From the NCBI RefSeq assembly GCF_021172045.1, contig NZ_CP087164.1:5704001-5768000 (forward strand): 64,000 bases of DNA, written 5' to 3'. Positions 8,744 to 16,627 of the stretch are shown here, in pieces (the stretch's first letter is position 1; every line of letters starts with the position of its first letter). The notes under the pieces are model-generated. The model saw only the letters and a list, made by a program, of their open reading frames with translations, ran no database searches and had not been told where the DNA came from. Both the position numbers and the translations under genes were made by a program. The DNA comes from Capillimicrobium parvum (lineage in GTDB: Bacteria; Actinomycetota; Thermoleophilia; Solirubrobacterales; Solirubrobacteraceae).

Positions 8744-9379
8744 CTACGCCGAGTAGCCGGTCCAGGAGGCGAGCTTGGCCAGCTCGTCGCCGGAGACGTC
8801 CTCGGCGGCGAGCACGCACGTCTGGCCGCGCGCGCGCCACGTCGCGACGGTCGCGCCCTCGTGGCGCAGCAGCGTCACGTCGGTGCCGGCGACGGTGCGG
8901 CGGCGGCCGTCGGGGACGGCGATCGGGGGGCCGGAGACGACCGTGTAGCCGATGCGGCGACCGGCGTCGTTCTCGTAGAACACGGTCTTGGCCTCGCGCC
9001 CGTCGACCTGACCCGTACGCTGGCCCACCGCGCGCCAGCCGTGGCTGGCCGACCAGTCGGGGAACGCCACGTCGTCGACGACGGCCTTCAGGCGGTTCGT
9101 GCCGGCCATCGGGGCGGGCGGCGCGCCGGCCGGCTCGGAGAGCGCGAGCTCGGCCGCCTGGTCGACGGGTGCGGTGCCGCCGCCGGGCAGGGTGAGCACG
9201 AGCGCGACGATGAGCGCCGCGGCCACCGCGCCGGCCGAGGCGAACAGCCCGAAGCGACGCCGGTGCCGCACGCGGCCCCGATCCTGGTCTGCGACCACGC
9301 GTTCCCGCAGCGTCGCGGGAGCACTGACCGTGGCCGCCGCCGCGCGGATCGCGGCGCCGATGTCGTCGGTCTCCTGCAT
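8744..9379 (-). CDS. Putative anti-sigma factor, single-pass membrane protein
   Basis: A 211-residue protein with a short cytoplasmic N terminus (about 45 residues, ATLRERVVADQDRGRVRHRR), one membrane segment (LFASAGAVAAALIVALVLTL, about 50-69) and an extracytoplasmic domain. The domain holds two Cys-free stretches and one Cys near the end (RGQTCVLAAED). It starts 23 nt after the ECF sigma gene with AGGAG 4 nt before ATG, so the two are co-transcribed. That order and topology suggest an anti-sigma factor. The HxxxCxxC zinc motif of classic ZAS anti-sigmas is missing, so the call is positional. Confidence 0.6.
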   Translation of the reverse strand: MQETDDIGAAIRAAAATVSAPATLRERVVADQDRGRVRHRRRFGLFASAGAVAAALIVALVLTLPGGGTAPVDQAAELALSEPAGAPPAPMAGTNRLKAVVDDVAFPDWSASHGWRAVGQRTGQVDGREAKTVFYENDAGRRIGYTVVSGPPIAVPDGRRRTVAGTDVTLLRHEGATVATWRARGQTCVLAAEDVSGDELAKLASWTGYSA

Positions 9380-9402
9380 CGTCTCCTGACCTGGAGGACG
9401 CC

Positions 9403-9957
9403 TCACCGTCCCGGATCCTTCCGGCCGGGCGCGGAGGACGGCGCGGCGGCCGGCGCGACGTCCTGGGCGGACAGCATGTCGGCCACCCTGCGGCGGGCGC
9501 GGTGCAGCCTCGTCGTGATGGTCGCCTCGGGCACGCCGAGCGCGCGCCCGGCCTCGCCGTAGGACAGGCCGGCGACGTCGACGGCGACGAGCGTGTCGCG
9601 GAAGTCGCCGGGCAGCTCGGAGATCGCGGCGAACAGCGCGGAGACGTCGAGCGCCGCCTGGGGATCCCAGGACGTCCGCACGTCGGCCGGCTCGAGATCC
9701 TCGGGCCACGGCGCCGAGACGGGCCGGCGCGCCGAGGCCCGCAGGCGCGTGATGTGCGTGTTGCGCAGCACCTGCAGCAGGTACCCCAGATCGTCGTCGC
9801 GGCGCAGCAGCCGCGGGCGCGCGAGCACCCGGGCGTAGGTGTCCTGCACGAGGTCCTCCGCGTCCTCGCGGCGGCCGCACATCGCCCACGCGGCGCGGAA
9901 GAGCCGGTCGAGATGATCGCCCAGATGCTCCGGGTCGAGCCTGCGGACGCTTCCCAC
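9403..9957 (-). CDS. ECF-type RNA polymerase sigma factor
   Basis: About 184 residues. Sigma region 2 is visible as HLDRLFRAAWAMCG followed by REDAEDLVQDTYARVL, and region 4 as SELPGDFRDTLVAVDVAG with LSYGEAGRALGVPEATITT as the helix-turn-helix. The frame stays open to 10047, but GTG 9957 is preferred: TACATT lies exactly 7 nt upstream, the layout of a leaderless actinobacterial transcript, and the longer version would run into the divergent MarR gene. It forms an operon with the putative anti-sigma gene downstream. Its target promoters are unknown. Confidence 0.8.
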   Translation of the reverse strand: MGSVRRLDPEHLGDHLDRLFRAAWAMCGRREDAEDLVQDTYARVLARPRLLRRDDDLGYLLQVLRNTHITRLRASARRPVSAPWPEDLEPADVRTSWDPQAALDVSALFAAISELPGDFRDTLVAVDVAGLSYGEAGRALGVPEATITTRLHRARRRVADMLSAQDVAPAAAPSSAPGRKDPGR

Positions 9958-9964
9958 GCTGTGC

Positions 9965-10034
9965 AATGTACGCCGACCGGCGGGAAGCCGATGGATTCTT
10001 GCGGTGGTCAACCGTGGGAACCAACAAGTATCAT
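9965..10034. promoter_or_regulatory. Divergent leaderless promoters for the sigma factor and MarR genes
   Basis: Leftward, TACATT (9970-9965) lies 7 nt before GTG 9957. Rightward, TGGTCA (10005-10010), an 18-bp spacer and TATCAT (10029-10034) lie 6 nt before ATG 10041. Neither gene has a Shine-Dalgarno sequence at that start, so both mRNAs probably begin at or within a base or two of the start codon. Confidence 0.6.
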
Positions 10035-10040
10035 CGGTCC

Positions 10041-10475
10041 ATGTCACCGACAGCCACGGCGCGGCCGACAGCGGCCAGCGAAGCGTGGGTCCTCCTGCAC
10101 GAGCTCGTCGCGTCGCAGCGCAGCCGCGTGATGTGCATCTCGTCCGAGTTCGATCTCGCGCCCGGCCAGATGATGGCGCTCAAGTGGCTCGACCCGGCAT
10201 CGCCCGTCCCCATGCGCCAGCTCGCGCACGCGCTGTCATGCGACAACTCGAACGTCACCGGCATCATCGACCGCCTCGAGGACCGCGGCCTGGTGGAGCG
10301 CCGGGCGGCCCCGCACGACCGCCGGGTGAAGATGCTCGTCGTCACGCCGGAGGGCGCGGAGCTGCGCCGGCGCATCAAGGAGCGCCTCGAGCAACCGCCG
10401 GAGGCGCTGCTGCGACTCGGTCCCGAGGAGCAGCGCGTGCTGCGCGACCTGCTGCGCAAGGCGCTCGAGCGCTGA
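10041..10475 (+). CDS. MarR-family transcriptional regulator
   Basis: A 144-residue MarR protein with helix-turn-helix MRQLAHALSCDNSNVTGIID and wing LVERRAAPHDRRVKMLVVTP (about residues 60-105), flanked by dimerisation helices. The ATG at 10041 is fixed by the -10 box 6 nt upstream; there is no ribosome binding site. It is divergent from the sigma/anti-sigma pair and 49 bp before an F420-type oxidoreductase with the same orientation. The palindrome ATGTCGGACAT lies between it and that oxidoreductase and could be its target, but the same motif occurs far away, so the pairing is open. Confidence 0.85.
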   Translation: MSPTATARPTAASEAWVLLHELVASQRSRVMCISSEFDLAPGQMMALKWLDPASPVPMRQLAHALSCDNSNVTGIIDRLEDRGLVERRAAPHDRRVKMLVVTPEGAELRRRIKERLEQPPEALLRLGPEEQRVLRDLLRKALER

Positions 10476-10496
10476 CGTCCCGCCGCCGAAGGGCGG

Positions 10497-10517
10497 ATGT
10501 CGGACATTCGCCATACT
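10497..10517 (+). promoter_or_regulatory. Palindromic box ATGTCGGACAT and leaderless -10 of the LLM oxidoreductase
   Basis: The 11-bp palindrome ATGTCGGACAT (10497-10507) is followed by CATACT (10512-10517), 7 nt before GTG 10525. The box would lie between -35 and -10, a repressor-type position. It is one of several AWGTCSGACWT sites in the window. Confidence 0.55.
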
Positions 10518-10524
10518 CCCGGCC

Positions 10525-11541
10525 GTGACGACCTCCGGCCGCCCTCCGGCGCTCGACGCCACGATGCGTGCGATCCCGATCGCCGACAGCGCGACGTGGG
10601 CGCGGCACGCCGAGGAGCTGGGGTTCGACGGCGTCGTCGTCACCGAGACGAACAACGACCCGTTCCTGCCGCTCGCCCTGGCCGCCACGACGACCGGCCG
10701 CGTGAGCCTCGGTACCGGGATCGCGCTCGCCTTCCCGCGCACCCCGATGGAGGTCGCCTACACGGCCTGGAACCTCCAGGACCTGACCGGGGGGCGCTTC
10801 GTCCTCGGGCTCGGCACGCAGGTCCGCGCCCACGTCGAGCGCCGCTTCGGCGTCCCCTGGTCGCACCCCGCCCGGCGGATGCGCGAGTACGTCCTCGCGC
10901 TGCGGGCGATCTGGCGGTCCTGGGAGACCGGCGAGCCCCTCGACTTCCGCGGTGAGTTCACCTCCCACACGCTGATGCCGCCGGCCTTCCGCCCGCGGCC
11001 CCAGCCGCACGGCGCGCCGCCTGTGTACCTGGCCGCCGTGCGCGAGCGGATGATCGAGGTCGCCGGCGAGGTCGCGGACGGGCTGCTCGTGCATCCGCTA
11101 CAGAGCCCGCGCTTCGTCGACGAGGTCGTGCGCCCCGCGCTGGATCGGGGCGTGGAGCGAGCCGGGCGCACCGGTGCGGACGTGGCGATCTCCGTCGCCC
11201 AGTTCGCCGCGACGACGCCCGACGAGCTCGAGGCGATCCGCCGCCGCATCGCGTTCTACGGGTCGACCCCCGGCTACCGCCAGGTGCTCGACCTGCACGG
11301 GTGGAGCGGCCTGTTCGAGGAGCTGCACGCGCTGTCGCGCAGCGACGGCTGGGGGCGCATGCCCGGGCTCGTCACCGACGAGCAGCTCACGACCTTCGCC
11401 GCCTACGGCGAGACCCCGCAGGCACTCGCCGAGGACCTGGGCCCGCGCACCCGCGGCGTCGACCGCGTCGCCCTGACGGCCGGCGAGGGCGCCGACCTCG
11501 AGTCCTGGGCGCCGCTGGTCGCGCGCTGGCGAGCCGGCTGA
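10525..11541 (+). CDS. LLM-class (probably F420-dependent) oxidoreductase
   Basis: A 338-residue luciferase-like monooxygenase-family protein. Its TIM-barrel markers are HAEELGFDGVVVTE near the start, AATTTGRVSLGTGIALAF, LTGGRFVLGLGTQV and PPVYLAAVRERMIEVAGEVADG (trimmed), all typical of actinobacterial F420-dependent LLM enzymes. Coenzyme choice (F420 versus FMN) cannot be fixed from motifs. It starts at a GTG without ribosome site, 7 nt behind a -10 box. A GC-rich hairpin separates it from the convergent hydantoinase B gene. Substrate unknown. Confidence 0.8.
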   Translation: MTTSGRPPALDATMRAIPIADSATWARHAEELGFDGVVVTETNNDPFLPLALAATTTGRVSLGTGIALAFPRTPMEVAYTAWNLQDLTGGRFVLGLGTQVRAHVERRFGVPWSHPARRMREYVLALRAIWRSWETGEPLDFRGEFTSHTLMPPAFRPRPQPHGAPPVYLAAVRERMIEVAGEVADGLLVHPLQSPRFVDEVVRPALDRGVERAGRTGADVAISVAQFAATTPDELEAIRRRIAFYGSTPGYRQVLDLHGWSGLFEELHALSRSDGWGRMPGLVTDEQLTTFAAYGETPQALAEDLGPRTRGVDRVALTAGEGADLESWAPLVARWRAG

Positions 11542-11547
11542 GCGCGC

Positions 11548-11573
11548 CCGCGCTCGCCGGCCGGCGCGCGCGG
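11548..11573. terminator. GC-rich hairpin between convergent genes
   Basis: CCGCGC and GCGCGG (11548-11553 and 11568-11573) pair around a CGCCGGCCGGCG core that is itself palindromic. It fills the 38-bp gap between two converging genes. There is no T-tract, so a bidirectional termination or polymerase-pausing role is plausible but not canonical. Confidence 0.45.
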
Positions 11574-11579
11574 CAGCAG

Positions 11580-13475
11580 TCAGCCCAGGTCGGTCTCGCG
11601 CGCCAGGGCGGCCTCGAACTCGCGGCGCTCGTCGGCGATCTGGCGCCGCAGCTCGTCGACGGCCGGCAGCGGGCCGAAGTCGAAGTCCGGGCGCGGCTCG
11701 CGGGTGTCGCGGATCTCGTCGCGGGCCGCCGCCGTCGCGTCCGCGTCGAGCGCCCCGGCGGCGCTGACGACGACGCCGTAGTCGCCGCGCGCGGCCTCGA
11801 CCGTGACCAGGCCGGAGCGCACGTCGGTGGCCACGCGCTCGGGCTCGCGGTCGAGCGGGTCGCCGAGGCCGCCGGCGCCGGCCGTCGAGAAGATCAGCCG
11901 GTCGCCCTTGCGGACCGGCACGTTCTCGACCTTCGACGGCAGCTTCCATTCGCGGCCGTCCGACCGGATCAGCAGCTTCTCGGAGCTCTGCCCGTACATC
12001 CCGCCGTTGACGCCCCACGGGTGGGTCTGGGCGCGATCGTCCTGGAAGGTGATCAGCCCGTCCTCCAGGAAGGTGTACTCCTTGGCGACGCCGTGGCCGC
12101 CGCGGTGGTACCCGGCGCCGCCGGAGTCCGTGCGCACCGTGTAGGAGTCGACGCGCAGCGGATAGTACTTCTCGAGGTACTCCGTCGGGACCGCCTTGAA
12201 CAGCGGCCACCACGAGTGCCCGTCGAGGCCGTCGCCCGCCGGCCGGGCCGGGATGCCGCCGTAGAGGATCTCGAGGATCTGGTAGTTCTCGCCCCTGGAG
12301 TCCGTGCCCGAGTAGACGAAGTTCGGGCTCGTCCCGTAGGAGCCCGACACCGCGAACTCGAGGCCGAGCATCTTCGAGAACACCGCGCCGAACACGTCGA
12401 AGTGGCGCGCCATGAGCGTGAGCCGGTTGCCGAGCGGCGCCGGGAACTCGGGCTTGAGCACCGAGCCGTCCGGGATGTGGACGTTGATGATGTCCGAGTA
12501 GCCGTCGTTGAAGACGACGTCGGGCGCGAACGCCATGATCAGGAAGACCCCGACGAACATCTTGAACATCTCGGGGTTGAGGTAGAAGTTCACCGACCCC
12601 GGAACCTGCCCGTCGGTGCCCTCCCACGACACGTTGAGCGTGTCGCCCTCGCGCCACATCGTCATCTTCAGCTTGATCGGGCCGGTGCCGAGGCCGTCGT
12701 CGTCGGCGAAGTCCTCGAACGAGAACTTCTTGCCGTCCGGCAGGTAGGTCCGGATCAGCTCGATGACCGCCGAACGCGTGCGGTTGAGGATCGCGTCGCA
12801 CGCCTCGAGGTACGTGCGCTTGCCGTAGCGCTCGCACAGATCGAGCACGCGCGCGGCGCCCGCGGCCGTGCCGGCGGCGATCGCCTTGATGTCGGCCTCG
12901 ACCTCCTTCGGCGCCCGCGTGTTGTGCGCGAACAGCCGCAGCGCCTCCTCGTTGAGCCGGCCCTGGTCGTAGAGCTTGATCGGGGGCATCCGCACGCCCT
13001 CGTGGTAGATGCTGCGCGCGCTGATCGGCATGCTGCCGGCCGCAGTGCCGCCCACGTCGATGAGGTTGCCCCACTGCGACGAGTAGCCGACGAGGTCGCC
13101 CTCGAAGAAGATCGGCCGCAGCAGCAGGAAGTCCGGCGTGTGCGAGACCGAGCCCTCGCACATGTACGGGTCGTTGAGCGCGATGACGTCGCCGTCGCGC
13201 AGGTCGGAGACCGCGTAGGGCGAGTGCTCGAGGATCGTCGGGATCGCGCTGCCGAACTGGCCGATCACCATCCGCGCGTGACGGTCGGCGATCAGCGGGA
13301 ACTGGTCGGACTGCTCGCGGATGACGGGGCTGACCGCCGTCGTCTCCAGCACCCTGTCCATCTCGTAGCGGGCGTTGCTCAGCGTGTTCTCGATGATGTC
13401 GAGCGTGACCTGGTCGATGTCGTGCTCGCGGACGAAGTCCGGCAGTGCGGAAGCCCGGTCGTCGGTGACGCTCAT
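11580..13475 (-). CDS. Hydantoinase B/oxoprolinase-family subunit (HyuB), set 1
   Basis: A 631-residue HyuB-family protein, the catalytic partner of HyuA in ATP-dependent opening of five-membered cyclic amides or, in relatives, carboxylation of ketones. Family marks are GDVIALNDPYMCEGSVSHTPD, SSQWGNLIDVGGTAAGSMP and NSxNFVYSGTDSRG; the C terminus carries GAGGLGDPLDREPERV. It differs from the other HyuB proteins here: the DIGGxFPGI motif reads DVGGTAAGS, and the usual EVNEGSYGGR segment is absent. A different reaction, possibly carboxylase-like, is therefore possible. It overlaps hyuA by 4 bp and ends a five-gene operon with an ABC transporter. Confidence 0.8.
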   Translation of the reverse strand: MSVTDDRASALPDFVREHDIDQVTLDIIENTLSNARYEMDRVLETTAVSPVIREQSDQFPLIADRHARMVIGQFGSAIPTILEHSPYAVSDLRDGDVIALNDPYMCEGSVSHTPDFLLLRPIFFEGDLVGYSSQWGNLIDVGGTAAGSMPISARSIYHEGVRMPPIKLYDQGRLNEEALRLFAHNTRAPKEVEADIKAIAAGTAAGAARVLDLCERYGKRTYLEACDAILNRTRSAVIELIRTYLPDGKKFSFEDFADDDGLGTGPIKLKMTMWREGDTLNVSWEGTDGQVPGSVNFYLNPEMFKMFVGVFLIMAFAPDVVFNDGYSDIINVHIPDGSVLKPEFPAPLGNRLTLMARHFDVFGAVFSKMLGLEFAVSGSYGTSPNFVYSGTDSRGENYQILEILYGGIPARPAGDGLDGHSWWPLFKAVPTEYLEKYYPLRVDSYTVRTDSGGAGYHRGGHGVAKEYTFLEDGLITFQDDRAQTHPWGVNGGMYGQSSEKLLIRSDGREWKLPSKVENVPVRKGDRLIFSTAGAGGLGDPLDREPERVATDVRSGLVTVEAARGDYGVVVSAAGALDADATAAARDEIRDTREPRPDFDFGPLPAVDELRRQIADERREFEAALARETDLG

Positions 13476-15523
13476 CGGTTGCCCTCCCGGATGATGATGT
13501 TGCCCGCATCGTCGACGGTGCCGGCGTAGCCCGGTTCGATGACGGTGGTCGAATCCTCCTGCTCGACGATCGCCGGCCCGGAGATCCGGTGGCCGGCGCG
13601 CAGCTCCGCGCGCTCGTAGATCGGCGCCTCGTGCCAGGTCCCGTCGAAGTGCACCTGCTCGGTGCGGTCGACGGGCGCGTCGGTGTCGGCCGTGCCGGTG
13701 CCGAGCTCGAGCTCGATGTCGCGCGTGACGCCCCGACCCACCACGCGCAGGGTGGCGATCTCCACCGGCGCGTCGAGCTCGAAGCCGTAGCGGCGCGAGT
13801 GCTCCGTCTCGAAGGCCGCGCGCAGGACCGCGGCGTAGCCGTTCGTCAGCCCCTCGATCTCCAGCGAGCACGGGATCTGGATGTCCTGCCGGTAATAGCG
13901 GCAGTCCGCATAGACCTCGAACGCGTGGTCGTCGGCGTGGACCTCCTCGTCGTGCAGCCACGCGGCGGCCTCCGAGACGAGCTCGTCGACGGCTCCGCGC
14001 ACGTGCTCGCCAGGGGTGTCCTCGGCCATGCGCAGGTACGTGCGCGCGAACTCGTTCTGCACGTCGGCGGCCAGGAAGCCGAACGCGCTCAGCACGCCCG
14101 GCGTGGTCGGCACGATCAGCGGGTCCGCGCCGATGAGCCGGGCCAGCGCGTTGGCGTGCAGCGGCCCGGCGCCGCCGAAGGCGACGAGGCCGAAGTCGCG
14201 CGGGTCGTAGCCGCGCTCGACGCTCACGACGCGCAGGGCGGCGTGCATGTTCTCGTTGGCGATGTCGATGATCGCCTGCGCCGCGGCGACCTCGTCGATG
14301 CCGAGACCCTCGGCGACCTTGGCGACCGCCCGGCGGGCGGCGTCGACGTCGAGAGCGAGCCGGCCGCCGAGCTTCGAGCCGCCCGGCAGGCGCCCGAGGA
14401 CGACGTTGGCGTCGGTGACCGTCGGCTCCTCCCCGCCCCGGCCGTAGCAGGCCGGGCCCGGGTCGGCGCCCGCGCTGCGCGGCCCCACCTTCAACGCCCC
14501 GGCGAGGTTCAGGTAGGCGATCGAGCCGCCCCCCGCGCCGACGCTGTGGATGTCGGCCCCGCGCGCCTGGAACTGGTAGTAGCCGAGCTGGGCCTCGCGC
14601 TTGATCGCGACCTCGCCGCCGCGGCACAGCGCGACGTCGGTCGACGTGCCGCCCATGTCGAAGGTCAGCACGTTCGGCACGCCCGCGCGCCGCGCCAGGT
14701 AGGCCGCGCCGACGGCGCCGCCGGAGGGGCCGGAGAACGCGATGTCGACCGGGCGCTCCTTCGTGGACCGCGCGCTCATCGTGCCGCCGTCGGAGCGGAC
14801 GATGTTCAGGCGGCCGGCGAACCCGCCGTCCTGCAGCAGCGACTCCAGGCCGTCGACGTACTTGATGACCTGCGGCTGCGTATAGGAGTTGAGCACCGCG
14901 GTCAGCGTGCGCTCGTACTCGCGGTACTCCGACACGAGGTCGGAGGAGATCGACACGGGCAGGCCGGGCCGCACCTCGAGCGCGATCTCGCGCGCCCGCC
15001 GCTCGTGCGCCGGGTTCACGTACGCGTTGAGGAACGCGATCGTCAGCGACTCGGTGCCGGCGTCGAGCAGGTCCTGCACGGCGGCGCGCACGCCGTCCTC
15101 GTCGAGCTCGGCGACGACCGCGCCGGCCGCGTCGGTGCGCTGCGCCACGCCGCGGGTGAGCCACAGCGGCACGAGCGGGCTCGGCTTGATCATGCCCATC
15201 CACCCGTACAGCGGCCCAGGCGTCCACGCCCGCGCCAGGTGGAGGATCTGCTCGTGGCCCGCGGTGGTGACGAGGCCTCCGACCGCGCCCTTCTCCTCCA
15301 AAATCATGTTCGTCACGACCGTCGACCCGTGGAGGATGAGGTCGAGCTCCCCGAGCGACACGCCGTGCGTGTCGCAGGCCTGCCGGATGCCTGCGAGCAC
15401 GCCCTCCGACTGGTCCCCGGGCGTCGAGAGCACCTTGGCGATCGTCAGCTGCCCCGTCTCCTCCGAGACGAGCAGCACGTCCGTGAACGTCCCTCCGACG
15501 TCGACTCCGAGCTTCAGGCTCAT
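13472..15523 (-). CDS. Hydantoinase A/oxoprolinase-family subunit (HyuA), set 1
   Basis: A 683-residue HyuA protein with an actin-like ATPase fold. Visible motifs in order are GVDVGGTFTDVLLV (phosphate loop 1, residues 6-19), LHGSTVVTNMIL, FDMGGTSTDVAL (phosphate loop 2, about 290), VGAGGGSIAYL and SAGADPGPACYGRGG. The segment ARAWTPGPLYGWMGM replaces the R-H-K/Q-R-P-F/Y motif of the other HyuA proteins in this window, again marking set 1 as divergent. AGGAGGAG lies before the ATG. It follows the ABC permease gene by only 31 bp, so the transporter probably imports the substrate of this enzyme. Confidence 0.85.
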   Translation of the reverse strand: MSLKLGVDVGGTFTDVLLVSEETGQLTIAKVLSTPGDQSEGVLAGIRQACDTHGVSLGELDLILHGSTVVTNMILEEKGAVGGLVTTAGHEQILHLARAWTPGPLYGWMGMIKPSPLVPLWLTRGVAQRTDAAGAVVAELDEDGVRAAVQDLLDAGTESLTIAFLNAYVNPAHERRAREIALEVRPGLPVSISSDLVSEYREYERTLTAVLNSYTQPQVIKYVDGLESLLQDGGFAGRLNIVRSDGGTMSARSTKERPVDIAFSGPSGGAVGAAYLARRAGVPNVLTFDMGGTSTDVALCRGGEVAIKREAQLGYYQFQARGADIHSVGAGGGSIAYLNLAGALKVGPRSAGADPGPACYGRGGEEPTVTDANVVLGRLPGGSKLGGRLALDVDAARRAVAKVAEGLGIDEVAAAQAIIDIANENMHAALRVVSVERGYDPRDFGLVAFGGAGPLHANALARLIGADPLIVPTTPGVLSAFGFLAADVQNEFARTYLRMAEDTPGEHVRGAVDELVSEAAAWLHDEEVHADDHAFEVYADCRYYRQDIQIPCSLEIEGLTNGYAAVLRAAFETEHSRRYGFELDAPVEIATLRVVGRGVTRDIELELGTGTADTDAPVDRTEQVHFDGTWHEAPIYERAELRAGHRISGPAIVEQEDSTTVIEPGYAGTVDDAGNIIIREGNR

Positions 15524-15554
15524 CGCGACTCCTCCTCCTTCCGGTTGCCGCGGG

Positions 15555-16613
15555 TCATGCCTGTGCGGCAGCGGCGTCGTCCTTGATGTCCTTGCGCCGC
15601 ACGAGCTGCGACAGGGCAACGGCGAGGATCAGCGCGCCGCCGTAGAACAGCTGCTGCACGAAGCTCTGCGCGCCGAGCAGCTGCAGGCCGGTGATGCCGC
15701 TGACGAGGAAGAACACGGCGATGAACGTGCCGATCGGGTTGAAGCGCCCCGGCGTGATCGCCGTGGCGCCCAGGAACGCCGCTGCGAAGGCCGGCAGCAG
15801 GAACGACAGGCCCGACGTCGGGTCCGCGCCGCCGAGTGAGCCGGTGTAGAAGACGCCGGCCAGCGCGGCGATGGTCGCCGATGCCACGAGCGCGCCCCAG
15901 CGGACACGGCCCACGTTGATGCCGCTCAGCCGCGACACGTTGCGCCCGCGGCCGACGAACAGCAGGCGCCGGCCGAGCGCCGTGTAGGTGAAGGTGTACG
16001 CGAGGAACACGGTCAGCGCCACGCCGTACCAGAAGACGAGCGAGACCCCGAGGAACCGGTTCGTGATCGTCCAGTCGATCAGCGTGTTGCTGACGCCGCT
16101 GACCGTGTTCGACCCGCTGATCCACAGGACGATGCCCTGGATCACGGTCGCCGAGCCGAGCGTGACGATGAACGAATCTATCCCGAGCAGGACCACCAGA
16201 CCGCCGTTCAGGAAGCCGACGAAGACGCCGAGCAGCAGCACCACGACGATCGCCGGGATGAGCGGCCAGCCGTGACGTACCTGCAGGATCGCCAGCACCA
16301 TCGACGAGAGCGTGAGCATCGCCGCGATCGACAGATCGAAGTCGCCGGTGGTCAGCGGCAGGATCAGCCCGAGCGCGAGGATCAGCAGCACCGCCTGCGA
16401 GCCGAAGATCGTCTGGAAGTTCGCCGACGTCGCATAGGTGTCGGGCTTGAGCAGGCAGAAGACCAGCACGACGATGCCCCAGGCCAGCAGCAGCGCGTAG
16501 CGCTGGAAGAGGTCGGCCGGCCGAAGCTTCGCGCTGCGGCCCCGCGCGCCGCGCCGCTCATCCGCCGGCGGCGGCGCATCGCCCGCCGTGGTCGTGGACG
16601 TGTTGGACTCCAT
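15555..16613 (-). CDS. Sugar-type ABC transporter permease (RbsC/BPD_transp_2 family)
   Basis: A 352-residue permease with 8-10 hydrophobic segments. Family marks are LALGLILPLTTGDFDLSIAA (the LTGGIDLS-type motif of ribose/xylose permeases), LGIDSFIVTLGSATVIQGI and NVGRVRWGALVASATIAALA. The N terminus is a 45-residue polar tail rich in Ala, Pro and charged residues. It lies 14 nt after the ATPase gene and 31 nt before hyuA. Carbohydrate-uptake-2 transporters also carry non-sugar ligands such as autoinducer-2 and nucleosides, so the operon context outweighs the family name. Confidence 0.85.
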   Translation of the reverse strand: MESNTSTTTAGDAPPPADERRGARGRSAKLRPADLFQRYALLLAWGIVVLVFCLLKPDTYATSANFQTIFGSQAVLLILALGLILPLTTGDFDLSIAAMLTLSSMVLAILQVRHGWPLIPAIVVVLLLGVFVGFLNGGLVVLLGIDSFIVTLGSATVIQGIVLWISGSNTVSGVSNTLIDWTITNRFLGVSLVFWYGVALTVFLAYTFTYTALGRRLLFVGRGRNVSRLSGINVGRVRWGALVASATIAALAGVFYTGSLGGADPTSGLSFLLPAFAAAFLGATAITPGRFNPIGTFIAVFFLVSGITGLQLLGAQSFVQQLFYGGALILAVALSQLVRRKDIKDDAAAAQA

Positions 16614-16627
16614 GGTCTTGTCCTCCC

